Origin: Arthrobacter sp. MA-N2
GTDB taxonomy: Bacteria; Actinomycetota; Actinomycetes; Actinomycetales; Micrococcaceae
Direction of reading: 5' to 3'
Length of the DNA: 64,000 nucleotides
NCBI RefSeq assembly: GCF_000517125.1
Contig: NZ_KI912156.1
Span: 188,290-252,289 of the forward strand
This document shows, piece after piece, positions 16,913-24,860 of this stretch (position 1 is its first letter; every line of letters begins with the position of its first letter). A program made the position numbers and the translations under genes. The notes under the pieces were generated by a model. That model was not told where the DNA came from, did not search any database, and was given only the letters and a program-made list of their open reading frames with translations.

Positions 16913-17152
16913 ATGTCCCCCCAGGAATTCACAAGGGCCCTCGGCATCAAGGTCCGGGCCCGGCGTGCCGCCCTGAGCCTGAGCCAGTCCGACCTCGCGG
17001 ACCTCGCGGGCGTCTCGGAACGGTTCGTCCGTTTCGTGGAACAGGGCAAGACCACGGTCCAATTGGAACCACTCCTCGCTGTCCTCAGCACGCTGGGCCT
17101 TGAGCTCACGGTGCAACCCGCGAGCAGCCAGACTGTATATGGCCAGCTATGA
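16913..17152 (+). CDS. hipB: HipB-like antitoxin, XRE-family HTH
   Basis: 79-residue protein with a lambda-repressor-like HTH (LGIKVRARRAALSLSQSDLA, LAGVSERFVRFVEQGK) and a LAVLSTLGLELTVQ beta strand typical of HipB, which neutralises HipA and represses the operon. ATG 16913 has AGGAAGG upstream. Its TGA overlaps the ATG of the HipA-like gene by four bases, indicating translational coupling. Confidence 0.85.
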   Translation: MSPQEFTRALGIKVRARRAALSLSQSDLADLAGVSERFVRFVEQGKTTVQLEPLLAVLSTLGLELTVQPASSQTVYGQL

Positions 17153-18342
17153 CATTCCACCGCATCGCCGATGTCTACAAGCAGGGCGTCCTGGCGGCGC
17201 GCATCGAGCGGCACGAAGGCGGCACCAAGTTCAGCTACTTGCCGCGGTACCTCGAATCAGGCGGCCCTGCCGTCGCCACTACACTGCCGTTGACCGAGCA
17301 ATCGGTATTCACACCGAGCGGAGCTGTCCCTCCCTACTTCACGGGGCTCCTCCCGGAAGGCCGCCGCCTGAATTCCCTGCGTCGGGCGGTCAAGGCCAGC
17401 GCCGACGACGAGCTCGCGCTCCTCATGGGCGCGGGCGGGGATGCCGTGGGCGATGTCCAGACCGTTCCGCACGGCGAGCCACCCACGGAAGGGGGCTCCG
17501 CCGTCGTGCTCGATTCGAAGCTGCCCCTCGACTTCGACGCGCTTCTCGGCGACTCGGGCCTCATCGATCCGGTGGCCCTGGCGGGTGTGCAGGACAAGTT
17601 GTCAGCCGGGATGATCTCCCTTCCGGTAGCGCAAGCGGGCAAGCGCTACATCCTCAAACTCAATGCGCCCGAATTCCCCTTCGTGGTGGAAAACGAATTC
17701 CTCATGTTCCGTTATGCGCGCAAACTGCGGGTCCCCGTGAGTACTGTCCAACTGGTGCACGACGTCGGCGGGCGGGCCGGGCTGCTCGTGGAGCGTTTCG
17801 ATCGCCTCACCGGAGCCGATGGCACTACGGTGCGCCTCGCCGTCGAGGACGGAGCCCAAGTGCTGGGACTCTATCCGGCGGACAAGTACAGCGTGCCGTT
17901 CGGCGAAGTGTGCGCGGCTTTGGCGGCACACTGCTCCGCACCCCTGCCAGCCCTGCGCAACCTCGCCATCCAGTTGGCTTTTGCATGGCTGAGCGGCAAC
18001 GGCGACCTGCACGCCAAGAACGTCTCCATGGTTCAGTCACGCCAAGGCGAGTACACGATTGCCCCGGTCTATGACATTCCCTCCACAGTGGTCTACGGGG
18101 ACAAGACCCTCGCCTTGGGGATCGGCGGGAAGAAGAGCGGGATCTCCCGCAAGCACTTCCTCGCGTGGGCGGGGAGACTCGGGCTGACAGAGCGCGCGTC
18201 CGAGGGGGTCCTGGAGCTCGCCCTCAAGGCGGCGGGTCCGCTCATCGCAGACCTCGACGCCGGTGCTTCACCTTTCGGGTCCATACAGACCAGGGACTGG
18301 GTCAAGGAGTTGAAGCATCGCCGAAGGCTGATGGGCGGCTAG
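17149..18342 (+). CDS. hipA: HipA-like serine/threonine kinase toxin
   Basis: 397-residue HipA-type kinase. The N-terminal subdomain has PPYFTGLLPEGRRLNSLR. The kinase core has the ATP-loop-like LAGVQDKLSAGM, YILKLNAPEFPFVVENEFLM, the catalytic GNGDLHAKNVSM and the metal-binding APVYDIPSTVVY. HipA of E. coli phosphorylates glutamyl-tRNA synthetase and induces persistence; a glutamyl-tRNA-synthetase-related gene (gluQ) lies 3 kb away, probably by chance. Full length with no disruption seen. Confidence 0.88.
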   Translation: MTFHRIADVYKQGVLAARIERHEGGTKFSYLPRYLESGGPAVATTLPLTEQSVFTPSGAVPPYFTGLLPEGRRLNSLRRAVKASADDELALLMGAGGDAVGDVQTVPHGEPPTEGGSAVVLDSKLPLDFDALLGDSGLIDPVALAGVQDKLSAGMISLPVAQAGKRYILKLNAPEFPFVVENEFLMFRYARKLRVPVSTVQLVHDVGGRAGLLVERFDRLTGADGTTVRLAVEDGAQVLGLYPADKYSVPFGEVCAALAAHCSAPLPALRNLAIQLAFAWLSGNGDLHAKNVSMVQSRQGEYTIAPVYDIPSTVVYGDKTLALGIGGKKSGISRKHFLAWAGRLGLTERASEGVLELALKAAGPLIADLDAGASPFGSIQTRDWVKELKHRRRLMGG

Positions 18343-18385
18343 CTCGGATCCACTCGAAGCTGATCGGGCTGGAAGTCCATCCACT

Positions 18386-18619
18386 TCACCAGGCAGTCGG
18401 CTCTTCGTCGTTGGCGACGGCCTCGATCCAATCCACAGCCTCATCGGATAGCCGGGCACCTTCAGCTGATTCGCCGCCCCACCACGGAGCATCAGCTGTG
18501 CCGCCCGTAACCGCCATGATGTCGGCAAGGACATGCTGCGACAGTGGTTCGCCGTTGTGCTCAATAAGCCACTCGCGGGTTTCTGCGCCGACCCGAGGCC
18601 ACCACTCGAAGATCTTCAT
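18386..18619 (-). CDS. Small hypothetical protein
   Basis: 77-residue acidic soluble protein (FEWWPRVGAETREWLIEHNG, ending DEEPTAW) with no membrane segment and no family I recognise. It begins at an ATG with a TTG just before it, without a strong ribosome site. It is oriented like the HD-domain gene downstream in the window and lies convergent to hipA. Codon third-position GC looks coding. Confidence 0.5.
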   Translation of the reverse strand: MKIFEWWPRVGAETREWLIEHNGEPLSQHVLADIMAVTGGTADAPWWGGESAEGARLSDEAVDWIEAVANDEEPTAW

Positions 18620-18685
18620 CAACGCAGTCTCGCATTCACGACGTCGCGTGTACAGCTTCCTCTCGGGGCGCCCGGATCCATTCGA

Positions 18686-19219
18686 TTAGTCCGCCAATTG
18701 GTCCATCTCAGACAGCAGGTCCGGGTTGATGCGGTTCAGGATCAGATGGATTTCTCCCCGTGGCACGGCCTTGTAGAGCACTTTCCGGGCGTCCGCGTAG
18801 CGAGTGGTGGGTCCCTTGTCAGGCCACTTCTCGGAGAGGGCGCGTACCCGCTCCTGCACGGAGTTATGGGCGTTGCAGGCGATCTTGACCAAAGTGGCGT
18901 CGTGATCCTGCGCGATGTGGCGGATCACGGCCTCGTCACTGTCCGGATCATCCTGGAAACGGCGCGTCACCCTTTCGATGATGCCCACAGCCCGCTCGGA
19001 GACACCCATATCAAGCAGCGCCTGCTTGGTGACCGGGGTGTCCTTGGCGATGTCATGCAAATAGCCGGCAATCCGCACGTCGTCATCGAAGTCCGCCAGC
19101 GCATCGCCCACCGCCAGCACGTGCTCTTTGTGTGGCCGCTTCAACTTGTCCTTCTGGCGGTTGTGCGCCACTTCGGCAAGGACCATGGCTGTTTCAACGG
19201 TAAACGTCGGTTCGGTCAT
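18686..19219 (-). CDS. HD-domain protein, probable phosphohydrolase
   Basis: 177 residues with a metal-binding HD signature (AGYLHDIAKDTPVT), an upstream His in RPHKEHVLAVGDALADF and a later VRHIAQDHDATLVKIACNAHN block resembling RelA/SpoT-like or guanosine-polyphosphate hydrolase HD folds. Small HD proteins of this type hydrolyse nucleotides or phosphoesters. No synthetase domain is attached. The start overlaps the region just ahead of the serine hydrolase gene. Confidence 0.75.
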   Translation of the reverse strand: MTEPTFTVETAMVLAEVAHNRQKDKLKRPHKEHVLAVGDALADFDDDVRIAGYLHDIAKDTPVTKQALLDMGVSERAVGIIERVTRRFQDDPDSDEAVIRHIAQDHDATLVKIACNAHNSVQERVRALSEKWPDKGPTTRYADARKVLYKAVPRGEIHLILNRINPDLLSEMDQLAD

Positions 19220-19228
19220 GAGTTCATC

Positions 19229-20356
19229 CTACTGAGCCAACCCGGTGATTGCTTTCCGCACGGCGGCGCTGAGTTCGAGGTTGCGGCAGCCGGCTCCCCC
19301 CGGCTCGGCCCGCTGCGGGACGTATCCGAAAGCGAGTTCATACACCGGGTCCGCGAATCCCAAAGACGCGCTGGCGCCGTCGTGCCCGAATGCCCGGTAG
19401 CTGCCGTACGGCGAGCGCGCATGTGACTTCATGAAGACGGTCCCGAAGCAACTCGTCTCGTCAAAGACGCGGTCGATGCCGAAGACTTGTTCGGCCGTGA
19501 CTGCTTGGATGGTCTCTTCGCTGAGGAGGGGCGCGACGGCGGGACGGTCGCCGTCGGGGGCGAGCCCGGTGAGTGCCGCAGCGTAGACGCGGGCCATGCC
19601 TTCTGCGCTGGCGACGCCGGCAGCCGAACTCAGGCCGGCGGCCCGGACCTCGCGGATGTTGGGCAGGTCAAGGATGTCCCCCACGGCAGAGTTCGCTGAG
19701 AGGCCGAAGTGGCTGGCGGGGTCAATCCATGGCTGGGCCGGGTCGGCGTCCCAACGGAGGGTGGCATAACGGGGTTCCTCGGATTCGGGGAGTCCCAGGA
19801 AGAAGTGGGCGCCCGTGACCGAGCGGATCCGTTGTTCGTATATTTCCTGGAGCGTGGATCCGGTGATCCGCCGGCAGAGCTCTTCCATGAAGACGCCGAG
19901 GGTCAGGGCATGGTACCCAAAAGCGGTCCCGGGCTTCCAGAGTGGCCGCATCTGCGCGAGTTTGGCTGCAGCGAGTTCGGAATTGTTGTATTCCTCCAAG
20001 GACAGGCCGCCTTCAACGCCGAGAAGCCCGGCCTGGTGGGACAGCAACTGCGCCACCGTGATGGTGGCCTTTCCTTCGACACCGAATTCCGGCCAGTACT
20101 TGACCACCTCGGCGTCGAGGTCCAGGAAGCCGTCCTGGACGAGCAATGCCATGACGAGCCCGGACACCCCCTTGGAACAGGAGAAAACACCGGTGACAGA
20201 GTCCTGACGGCGGTGCGGTCCACCGCTGACGTCCAGTACCTTGACGCCACGGTGGTAGGCCGCGAGCTGGGCTGAATATTCCGGGTCCTCGCTGAGGAAT
20301 CGGCCAAAGAGTTCGGCGACTGGTTCGAATCCAGGGGCAATCGTCTGTGTATCCAC
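19229..20356 (-). CDS. Serine hydrolase of the beta-lactamase/esterase (class C-like) family
   Basis: 375 residues. The SxxK catalytic motif appears as FSCSKGVSGLVMALL, and AFGYHALTLGVFMEELCRRI provides the Tyr of the YxN-type motif. TVAQLLSHQAGL is the usual loop of esterase EstB-like proteins. A late FGHDGASASLGFADP stands where the KTG-like motif lies (HxG). No signal peptide is seen, so it is probably a cytoplasmic esterase rather than a secreted beta-lactamase. GTG start. Confidence 0.85.
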   Translation of the reverse strand: MDTQTIAPGFEPVAELFGRFLSEDPEYSAQLAAYHRGVKVLDVSGGPHRRQDSVTGVFSCSKGVSGLVMALLVQDGFLDLDAEVVKYWPEFGVEGKATITVAQLLSHQAGLLGVEGGLSLEEYNNSELAAAKLAQMRPLWKPGTAFGYHALTLGVFMEELCRRITGSTLQEIYEQRIRSVTGAHFFLGLPESEEPRYATLRWDADPAQPWIDPASHFGLSANSAVGDILDLPNIREVRAAGLSSAAGVASAEGMARVYAAALTGLAPDGDRPAVAPLLSEETIQAVTAEQVFGIDRVFDETSCFGTVFMKSHARSPYGSYRAFGHDGASASLGFADPVYELAFGYVPQRAEPGGAGCRNLELSAAVRKAITGLAQ

Positions 20357-20409
20357 CCGGATAGCCTAGTCCCCTAACCTCGCTACGCTCAGCCAGGGAA
20401 CCCGGCAGC

Positions 20410-21426
20410 CTAGCTGCCGCGACTGTCCATGGTGACTACGATCTTGCCTTTGGCGCGTCCGCGTTCCAGTGCCGCGAAAGCGTCGGCGATCTTTTCGAGG
20501 GGATAGCTGCTGTCCACCACGGCTTCCAGCTTTCCCTCGGACACCAGCTTGGCCAGGAATTTCAGGTCCTCGCCACTGGGGTGCATGAAGAGGTAGCGGT
20601 ACCGGACGTTTGCTTCGCGGGCGCGGCGCCGGATTCCAAGGCTGGCCGCCCAGAAAAGCGCTGTCATCCAAGCCGGGGCATCAAGGTCCTTCACGGCTGT
20701 TTGCGGTTCGGGCATGCCGGCGATGCTCACCACCGTCGAACCGGGTTTGAGGATCTTGAATGTCTGCTCCAGGGTTTCCCCGCCGATAAGGTCCAGCGCG
20801 GCGTCGAAGCCGCTGAGCACTTCGGCCGGATTTTCCTTCGTGTAGTCGACGACGGCGTCCGCACCGAGCCGCCGCACCAGGGCTTCTCCGCGGGGAGACG
20901 CCGTGGTGGTCACCTCGGCGCCGAAGTACTTGGCCAGCTGGATGGCGAGGGTTCCCACCCCGCCCGCGCCTCCGGAGATGAACAGCTTGGTCCCGGGCCT
21001 GACCTTGAGCTCGTCTCGCAGTGCCTGGAGCGCGGTGAGGCCTGCGAGCGGGAGGCTCGCAGCCTCGAGGTAGCCGAGCGACTTCGGCATGAGCGCCGCC
21101 AGGTCCTCGTGGACGGCGGCGTGCTCGGCAAAGGCGCCCAGCCTGGTCTTGTCCACCCGGACAAACACGCGGTCTCCCGTAGCGAAGCGGGTGACCTCCG
21201 GGCCAACGGCTTCCACGATCCCGGCAAGCTCGCTGCCGGCCACCAAAGGCAGCCTTGGCCTGGTGATCACCCGGATGGCACCTTCGCGTTGCTTGTAGTC
21301 AACGGGATTGAGGCCCGCGGCAAACACTTTGACCAGGACCTCGCCGGGACCGGCGATCGGCTTGGGAACATCTTGCAGCTCCATTGCGTCGGCATCACCG
21401 TAGCGGGTCAGCACATAAGCGAGCAC
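20410..21426 (-). CDS. Zinc-independent NADPH:quinone oxidoreductase-like MDR enzyme
   Basis: 338-residue medium-chain dehydrogenase/reductase. It has the GroES-like N-domain (FAAGLNPVDYKQREG, LVAGSELAGIVEAVG) and the Rossmann domain with LFISGGAGGVGTLAIQLAKYF. Structural zinc cysteines are missing, as in quinone oxidoreductases. The GTG start directly follows the TAA of gluQ (TAAGTG), so the two are probably co-translated. Confidence 0.9.
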   Translation of the reverse strand: MLAYVLTRYGDADAMELQDVPKPIAGPGEVLVKVFAAGLNPVDYKQREGAIRVITRPRLPLVAGSELAGIVEAVGPEVTRFATGDRVFVRVDKTRLGAFAEHAAVHEDLAALMPKSLGYLEAASLPLAGLTALQALRDELKVRPGTKLFISGGAGGVGTLAIQLAKYFGAEVTTTASPRGEALVRRLGADAVVDYTKENPAEVLSGFDAALDLIGGETLEQTFKILKPGSTVVSIAGMPEPQTAVKDLDAPAWMTALFWAASLGIRRRAREANVRYRYLFMHPSGEDLKFLAKLVSEGKLEAVVDSSYPLEKIADAFAALERGRAKGKIVVTMDSRGS

Positions 21427-22335
21427 TTAGGCCCCTTTCCGAAGGGTTGTTTGCTGGTGGCCGTTCCACACCCACGGCCCGCGCGGCAATCCGGCCGGAT
21501 CGAAAGTATCCAAAGCGTCGTCAAGGGGTCCGGCCGGCAACCCGAGCGATTCCAGGATCACATCCCGCACCGCCGGGGCGGACAGCCCGACGGCGGCAAG
21601 GTCGCCAAGCGTCACGGCCCCGTCGCGCTTGGCCAACCGGGCGCCGTCGTGGTTTAGCACCAAGGGGACATGCGCGTATTCCGGAACGGGCAAGCCGAGC
21701 AAGGAGGCCAAATACGCTTGGCGGGGTGTGGAGGACAGGAGGTCATCTCCCCGGACCACTTGGTCTACGCCTTGCTCGGCGTCGTCCACCACCACGGCCA
21801 AGTTGTAGGCGGTGACGCCGTCGTTCCGCCGAAGCACGAAGTCATCCACTATGCCCGTGTAGGGCCCGTGCAACTCGTCCGCCACAGTCCATTCATGCGT
21901 TTCGGAGCGGAGCCTGATGGCAGCCGGGCGGGAGGACCGGCGGATCTCGAGCTCCGCCGTCGAGAGGTTCCTGCACGTTCCCGGGTAGGCGCCCTGTGGA
22001 GCATGTGGCGCGGACGGAGCTTCCTGGATCTCGCGCCGGGTACAGAAGCATTCATACGTCAGCCCGGCGTCGGTGAGCCGCTGGATCGCGTCGTCGTAGA
22101 GCCCGGCGCGGTCAGTCTGGCGAACGACGGCACCGTCCCATGTCACGCCGACGGCCTCCAAGTCGCGGAGCTGGACTTCCTCGGCACCGGCCCGCGCACG
22201 GTCGAGATCTTCTACTCGCAGCAGGAAATCGCGGCCCGTCGAGCGGGCGAAGAGCCATGCGAGGATGGCGGTGCGCAGGTTGCCCACATGCAACTCGCCG
22301 GAAGGGCTCGGGGCGAAGCGGCCAGCGGAAGTCAT
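21427..22335 (-). CDS. gluQ: Glutamyl-Q tRNA(Asp) synthetase
   Basis: 302-residue truncated glutamyl-tRNA synthetase paralogue that glutamylates queuosine in tRNA-Asp. It has only the catalytic half: GRFAPSPSGELHVGNLRTA (HIGH-type motif), LLRVEDLDRAR, the CFCTRRE...YPGTCRNL zinc-binding cysteines, and LAKRDGAVTLGDL (KMSKS-like). The anticodon-binding domain is absent, as expected for GluQ/YadB. Confidence 0.93.
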   Translation of the reverse strand: MTSAGRFAPSPSGELHVGNLRTAILAWLFARSTGRDFLLRVEDLDRARAGAEEVQLRDLEAVGVTWDGAVVRQTDRAGLYDDAIQRLTDAGLTYECFCTRREIQEAPSAPHAPQGAYPGTCRNLSTAELEIRRSSRPAAIRLRSETHEWTVADELHGPYTGIVDDFVLRRNDGVTAYNLAVVVDDAEQGVDQVVRGDDLLSSTPRQAYLASLLGLPVPEYAHVPLVLNHDGARLAKRDGAVTLGDLAAVGLSAPAVRDVILESLGLPAGPLDDALDTFDPAGLPRGPWVWNGHQQTTLRKGA

Positions 22336-22750
22336 GGCACAAGACTATGCGTCGCTGCGCGTTCCGTGCAGGATCCCCGCGGCAGCATAAGAGCCCCTCA
22401 GCGACCGCAACGGCTTCGGTGGCTCAGGGGCTCTTAGGTGGTGCCGGCGCGGGGGCCGACGGGGTGCAGAAAGACGATGCGTGAACAAGAGTCAATCAGC
22501 GGCTGCGTCTTTGCGGGACGGTGTTCCGGGGGCCGGGTGGTGTACCGGGGGATCCTTAGCCTGGGGGTCCGGCGGTAGCCTTTCCCTTTCTTGCCACTAT
22601 TTCATCAGGAACACTACAGTTGGGGCAACAGAGTCAAGCACCATTGGTCAATCTGACCAATTTCTTGGGGTGAATCGAACAGGCGATGGTCATTTTGCCG
22701 AGTCTCGACGAAATGACCAGGACCGCCAGAACGAGGCAGGAAGCGCAGCT
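22336..22750. other. 415-base intergenic region with a stable hairpin
   Basis: This lies between the divergent gluQ and Lrp genes. An 11-bp perfect stem, TAAGAGCCCCT (22388-22398) with AGGGGCTCTTA (22426-22436), is extended by an imperfect inner stem around CAACGGCTT. There is no flanking U-tract on either strand. A 33-codon frame with Cys/Gly/Arg-rich content runs from ATG 22475, but nothing supports it as a gene. The rest is G-rich and unassigned; it may hold an unrecognised RNA. Confidence 0.35.
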
Positions 22751-23209
22751 ATGCAGGAATTGGACTCAACGGACAAGCGCATCCTTGCCGCCCTCGACGA
22801 CGACCCCAGGATGCCGACCATGGTCCTCGCCCAGCGCTTGGGCTTGGCGCGCGGGACAGTCCAGTCCCGCTTGGAGCGCATGACGGCGTCGGGCGCCCTG
22901 CGTCCGAACAGCAGCCGCGTGCTGCCCTCGGCGTTGGGCCGGGGCGTCGCGGCAGCGGTAAGTGCGGAACTGGATCAAAGCCACTTGAACGAGGCGATCG
23001 CGGCCCTGCGCAACATCCCTGAGGTACTTGAATGCCACGCCCCGGCAGGAGACACCGATCTCATCATCCGCGTGGTCGCCACGAGCCCTGACGATCTATA
23101 CCGGGTGTCGGAGGAGATCCGCCTCTGCCCGGGAATCGTGCGCACCTCCACCAGCATGTTTTTGCGCGAGGTGATTCCGTACCGGACCACGGGGCTGCTG
23201 CGGGGATAG
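22751..23209 (+). CDS. Lrp/AsnC-family transcriptional regulator
   Basis: 152 residues. The N-terminal HTH is DSTDKRILAALDDDPRMPTM, LAQRLGLARGTVQSRLERM. The C-terminal RAM domain for amino acid binding has VLECHAPAGDTDLIIRVVA and a TSTSMFLREVIPYR ending. ATG 22751 has AGGAAG eight bases upstream. Its effector and targets are unknown; the divergent Lrp gene downstream points the other way. Confidence 0.88.
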   Translation: MQELDSTDKRILAALDDDPRMPTMVLAQRLGLARGTVQSRLERMTASGALRPNSSRVLPSALGRGVAAAVSAELDQSHLNEAIAALRNIPEVLECHAPAGDTDLIIRVVATSPDDLYRVSEEIRLCPGIVRTSTSMFLREVIPYRTTGLLRG

Positions 23210-23215
23210 GGGAGG

Positions 23216-23671
23216 CTAAACCGGCGGCCCGGCATTCGACTTCAGGTTCTTCATCACCAAAGTTGAGGTGAGGCGCTCGACCGCGGGAAGTGACGTGAGC
23301 TGGTCGTCGTAGAAGCGTTGGTAAGCCGGGAGATCGGCGGCAATGACGCGCAAGAGGTAATCCGGGGAGCCGAAGAGCCGCTGCGCCTCAACAATGTTGG
23401 GGATAGCGGCCACCCGGTCTTCGAAATCCGACATCGTTGCGCGGTCCACTTGGCGCAAGGTCACGAAGACGATCGCCTCGAATCCCAAGCCAATGGCGGC
23501 CGGATCGATGTCCGCCCGGTACCCCCTGATCACTCCGGAAGCCTCGAGATCCCGCAACCGCCGGTGGCATGGAGCCACGGTCAATCCCACCTTGGCAGCC
23601 AGCGCGGTGGCAGTCATTCGGCCATCCTCTTTGAGGTAACGCAAAATAGTTCTGTCAATTCCATCAACCAC
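23216..23671 (-). CDS. Lrp/AsnC-family regulator, probably of the adjacent LysE exporter
   Basis: 151-residue Lrp-type regulator: HTH GIDRTILRYLKEDGRM with LAAKVGLTVAPCHRRLRDLE, and a RAM domain with LFGSPDYLLRVIAADL. It is divergent from a LysE-family exporter across about 100 bases, the classic arrangement for amino acid efflux controlled by its own Lrp protein. It converges on the other Lrp gene with a six-base gap. Confidence 0.9.
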   Translation of the reverse strand: MVDGIDRTILRYLKEDGRMTATALAAKVGLTVAPCHRRLRDLEASGVIRGYRADIDPAAIGLGFEAIVFVTLRQVDRATMSDFEDRVAAIPNIVEAQRLFGSPDYLLRVIAADLPAYQRFYDDQLTSLPAVERLTSTLVMKNLKSNAGPPV

Positions 23672-23773
23672 GCAAGTATCTTACCAATTTCACGGCAAAT
23701 CCGGCTAAATATGGGAACACTTATGGGCCGATTTTTCATAAGGTCATGGTGTACCAACCAGCCAGGAGCCACC

Positions 23774-24409
23774 ATGAATCCCCAGCTCTTCCTCGCCTTC
23801 GTCATCGTCGCCGTCACCTTGGCCTGCACCCCCGGCGTCGACTGGGCATATTCAATCGCCGCGGGACTGCGTCAACGCAGCTTCGTCCCGGCCGTGGCCG
23901 GCCTGTGCAGCGGATACGTACTGCACACAGCCCTCCTGACTGCCGGGCTCGCGGCCCTTTTGGCGGGCGTTCCGGGGCTTCTCGGCTGGCTGACAATCGC
24001 GGGCGCAGCTTATTTGCTCTGGCTCGGCGTGAGCACCATGCGCTCATGGCGAGGCGCAAGCTTCAGTGCGGATGACGCCGTCGGGCAATCCCGAAACCAA
24101 TTGCGCACCTTCCTGCAAGGCATGGGCACGAGCGGCATCAACCCCAAGGGCTTGCTGTTCTTCCTGGCGCTGGTGCCGCAGTTCGTGAGCCCGGAAGCGT
24201 CATTGCCCGTGCCCGTGCAATCAGGCGTATTGGGCCTGACGTTCGTGTTGTTCGCGGGCATCATCTACACGGCGGTGGCGCTGACCTCGCGAAAGCTGCT
24301 GCAATCCCGGCCTGCCGCTGCACGCGTCGTGACCCTCAGCAGCGGCATCATCATGGTGGGGCTCGGGGCCGTCTTGCTCGGCGAACAGGCGCTTCGGCTC
24401 CTACATTGA
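23774..24409 (+). CDS. LysE/RhtB-family amino acid exporter
   Basis: 211-residue membrane protein with about six helices and the family's N-terminal signature VAVTLACTPGVDWAYSIAAG, plus the central GTSGINPKGLLFFLALVPQF. Members export basic or hydrophobic amino acids or homoserine lactones. ATG 23774 is preceded by CCAGGAGCC. Control by the divergent Lrp regulator is likely. Confidence 0.9.
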   Translation: MNPQLFLAFVIVAVTLACTPGVDWAYSIAAGLRQRSFVPAVAGLCSGYVLHTALLTAGLAALLAGVPGLLGWLTIAGAAYLLWLGVSTMRSWRGASFSADDAVGQSRNQLRTFLQGMGTSGINPKGLLFFLALVPQFVSPEASLPVPVQSGVLGLTFVLFAGIIYTAVALTSRKLLQSRPAAARVVTLSSGIIMVGLGAVLLGEQALRLLH

Positions 24410-24423
24410 CGCGTGACGTTGGA

Positions 24424-24449
24424 CAGGGACGCTAGGCAGGGACGCTAGG
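24424..24449. repeat. Tandem 13-bp repeat, two copies
   Basis: CAGGGACGCTAGG is repeated exactly head to tail 14 bases after the LysE stop codon. The period is the same as that of the repeats in the asparagine operon. Confidence 0.85.
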
Positions 24450-24515
24450 AAGTGACGCGGACGCCAAGCAAGATCGCTCTGGCGTTCATCGTCCGGGCAC
24501 CCTATCGTCAGCGTT

Positions 24516-24839
24516 ATGTCCAACGACTTTTCAGCGCTCCTGGAGACCTTCAAGCAGCTCGGCGTCTCAAGGGCGTACGGCCCTCCCCTGCAGATCGGCG
24601 GCGAAGAACTGATCCCGGTCGCCTTGGTGTCCTTTGGATTCGGAGGGGGCGGCGACGGCAACAATGCCGCGGGCGGTGGCGGTGGCGGTTTCGTGCTCCC
24701 CGTCGGAGTTTATGGCCGCAAACCCAGGGGCCAGGTGGCGTTCCAGCCAAACACGGTCGTCGTCATGGCCATGCTGCTCCCCCTCATCGGAGCGGCTGGC
24801 GTGGCCCTTCGCGGGGTACTTCGTGCGCTCCGGCCCTAG
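24516..24839 (+). CDS. GerW/YtfJ-family protein
   Basis: 107 residues with the layout of the GerW family: VSRAYGPPLQIGGEELIPVA, then VSFGFGGGGDGNN, a glycine run, and GFVLPVGVYG, with a C-terminal hydrophobic helix (VVVMAMLLPLIGAAGVAL). GerW is needed for germination in Bacillus, but actinobacterial members occur in non-sporulating species, where the role is unknown. Confidence 0.75.
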   Translation: MSNDFSALLETFKQLGVSRAYGPPLQIGGEELIPVALVSFGFGGGGDGNNAAGGGGGGFVLPVGVYGRKPRGQVAFQPNTVVVMAMLLPLIGAAGVALRGVLRALRP

Positions 24840-24860
24840 ACCCGCCCCAGCCGGCCGGCC

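Noticed and set aside
17149..22335. Functional link between HipA and the neighbouring gluQ
   Set aside because: E. coli HipA targets the full glutamyl-tRNA synthetase; GluQ lies 3 kb away on the other strand, with several unrelated genes between. No support beyond proximity.
22388..22436. Possible tRNA or SRP RNA at the hairpin
   Set aside because: No anticodon arm, T-loop or SRP domain IV motif could be found; only a simple hairpin is supported.
22475..22576. 33-codon frame in the gluQ-Lrp gap
   Set aside because: No ribosome site, no recognisable motif, and it sits in G-rich sequence where short open frames are common.
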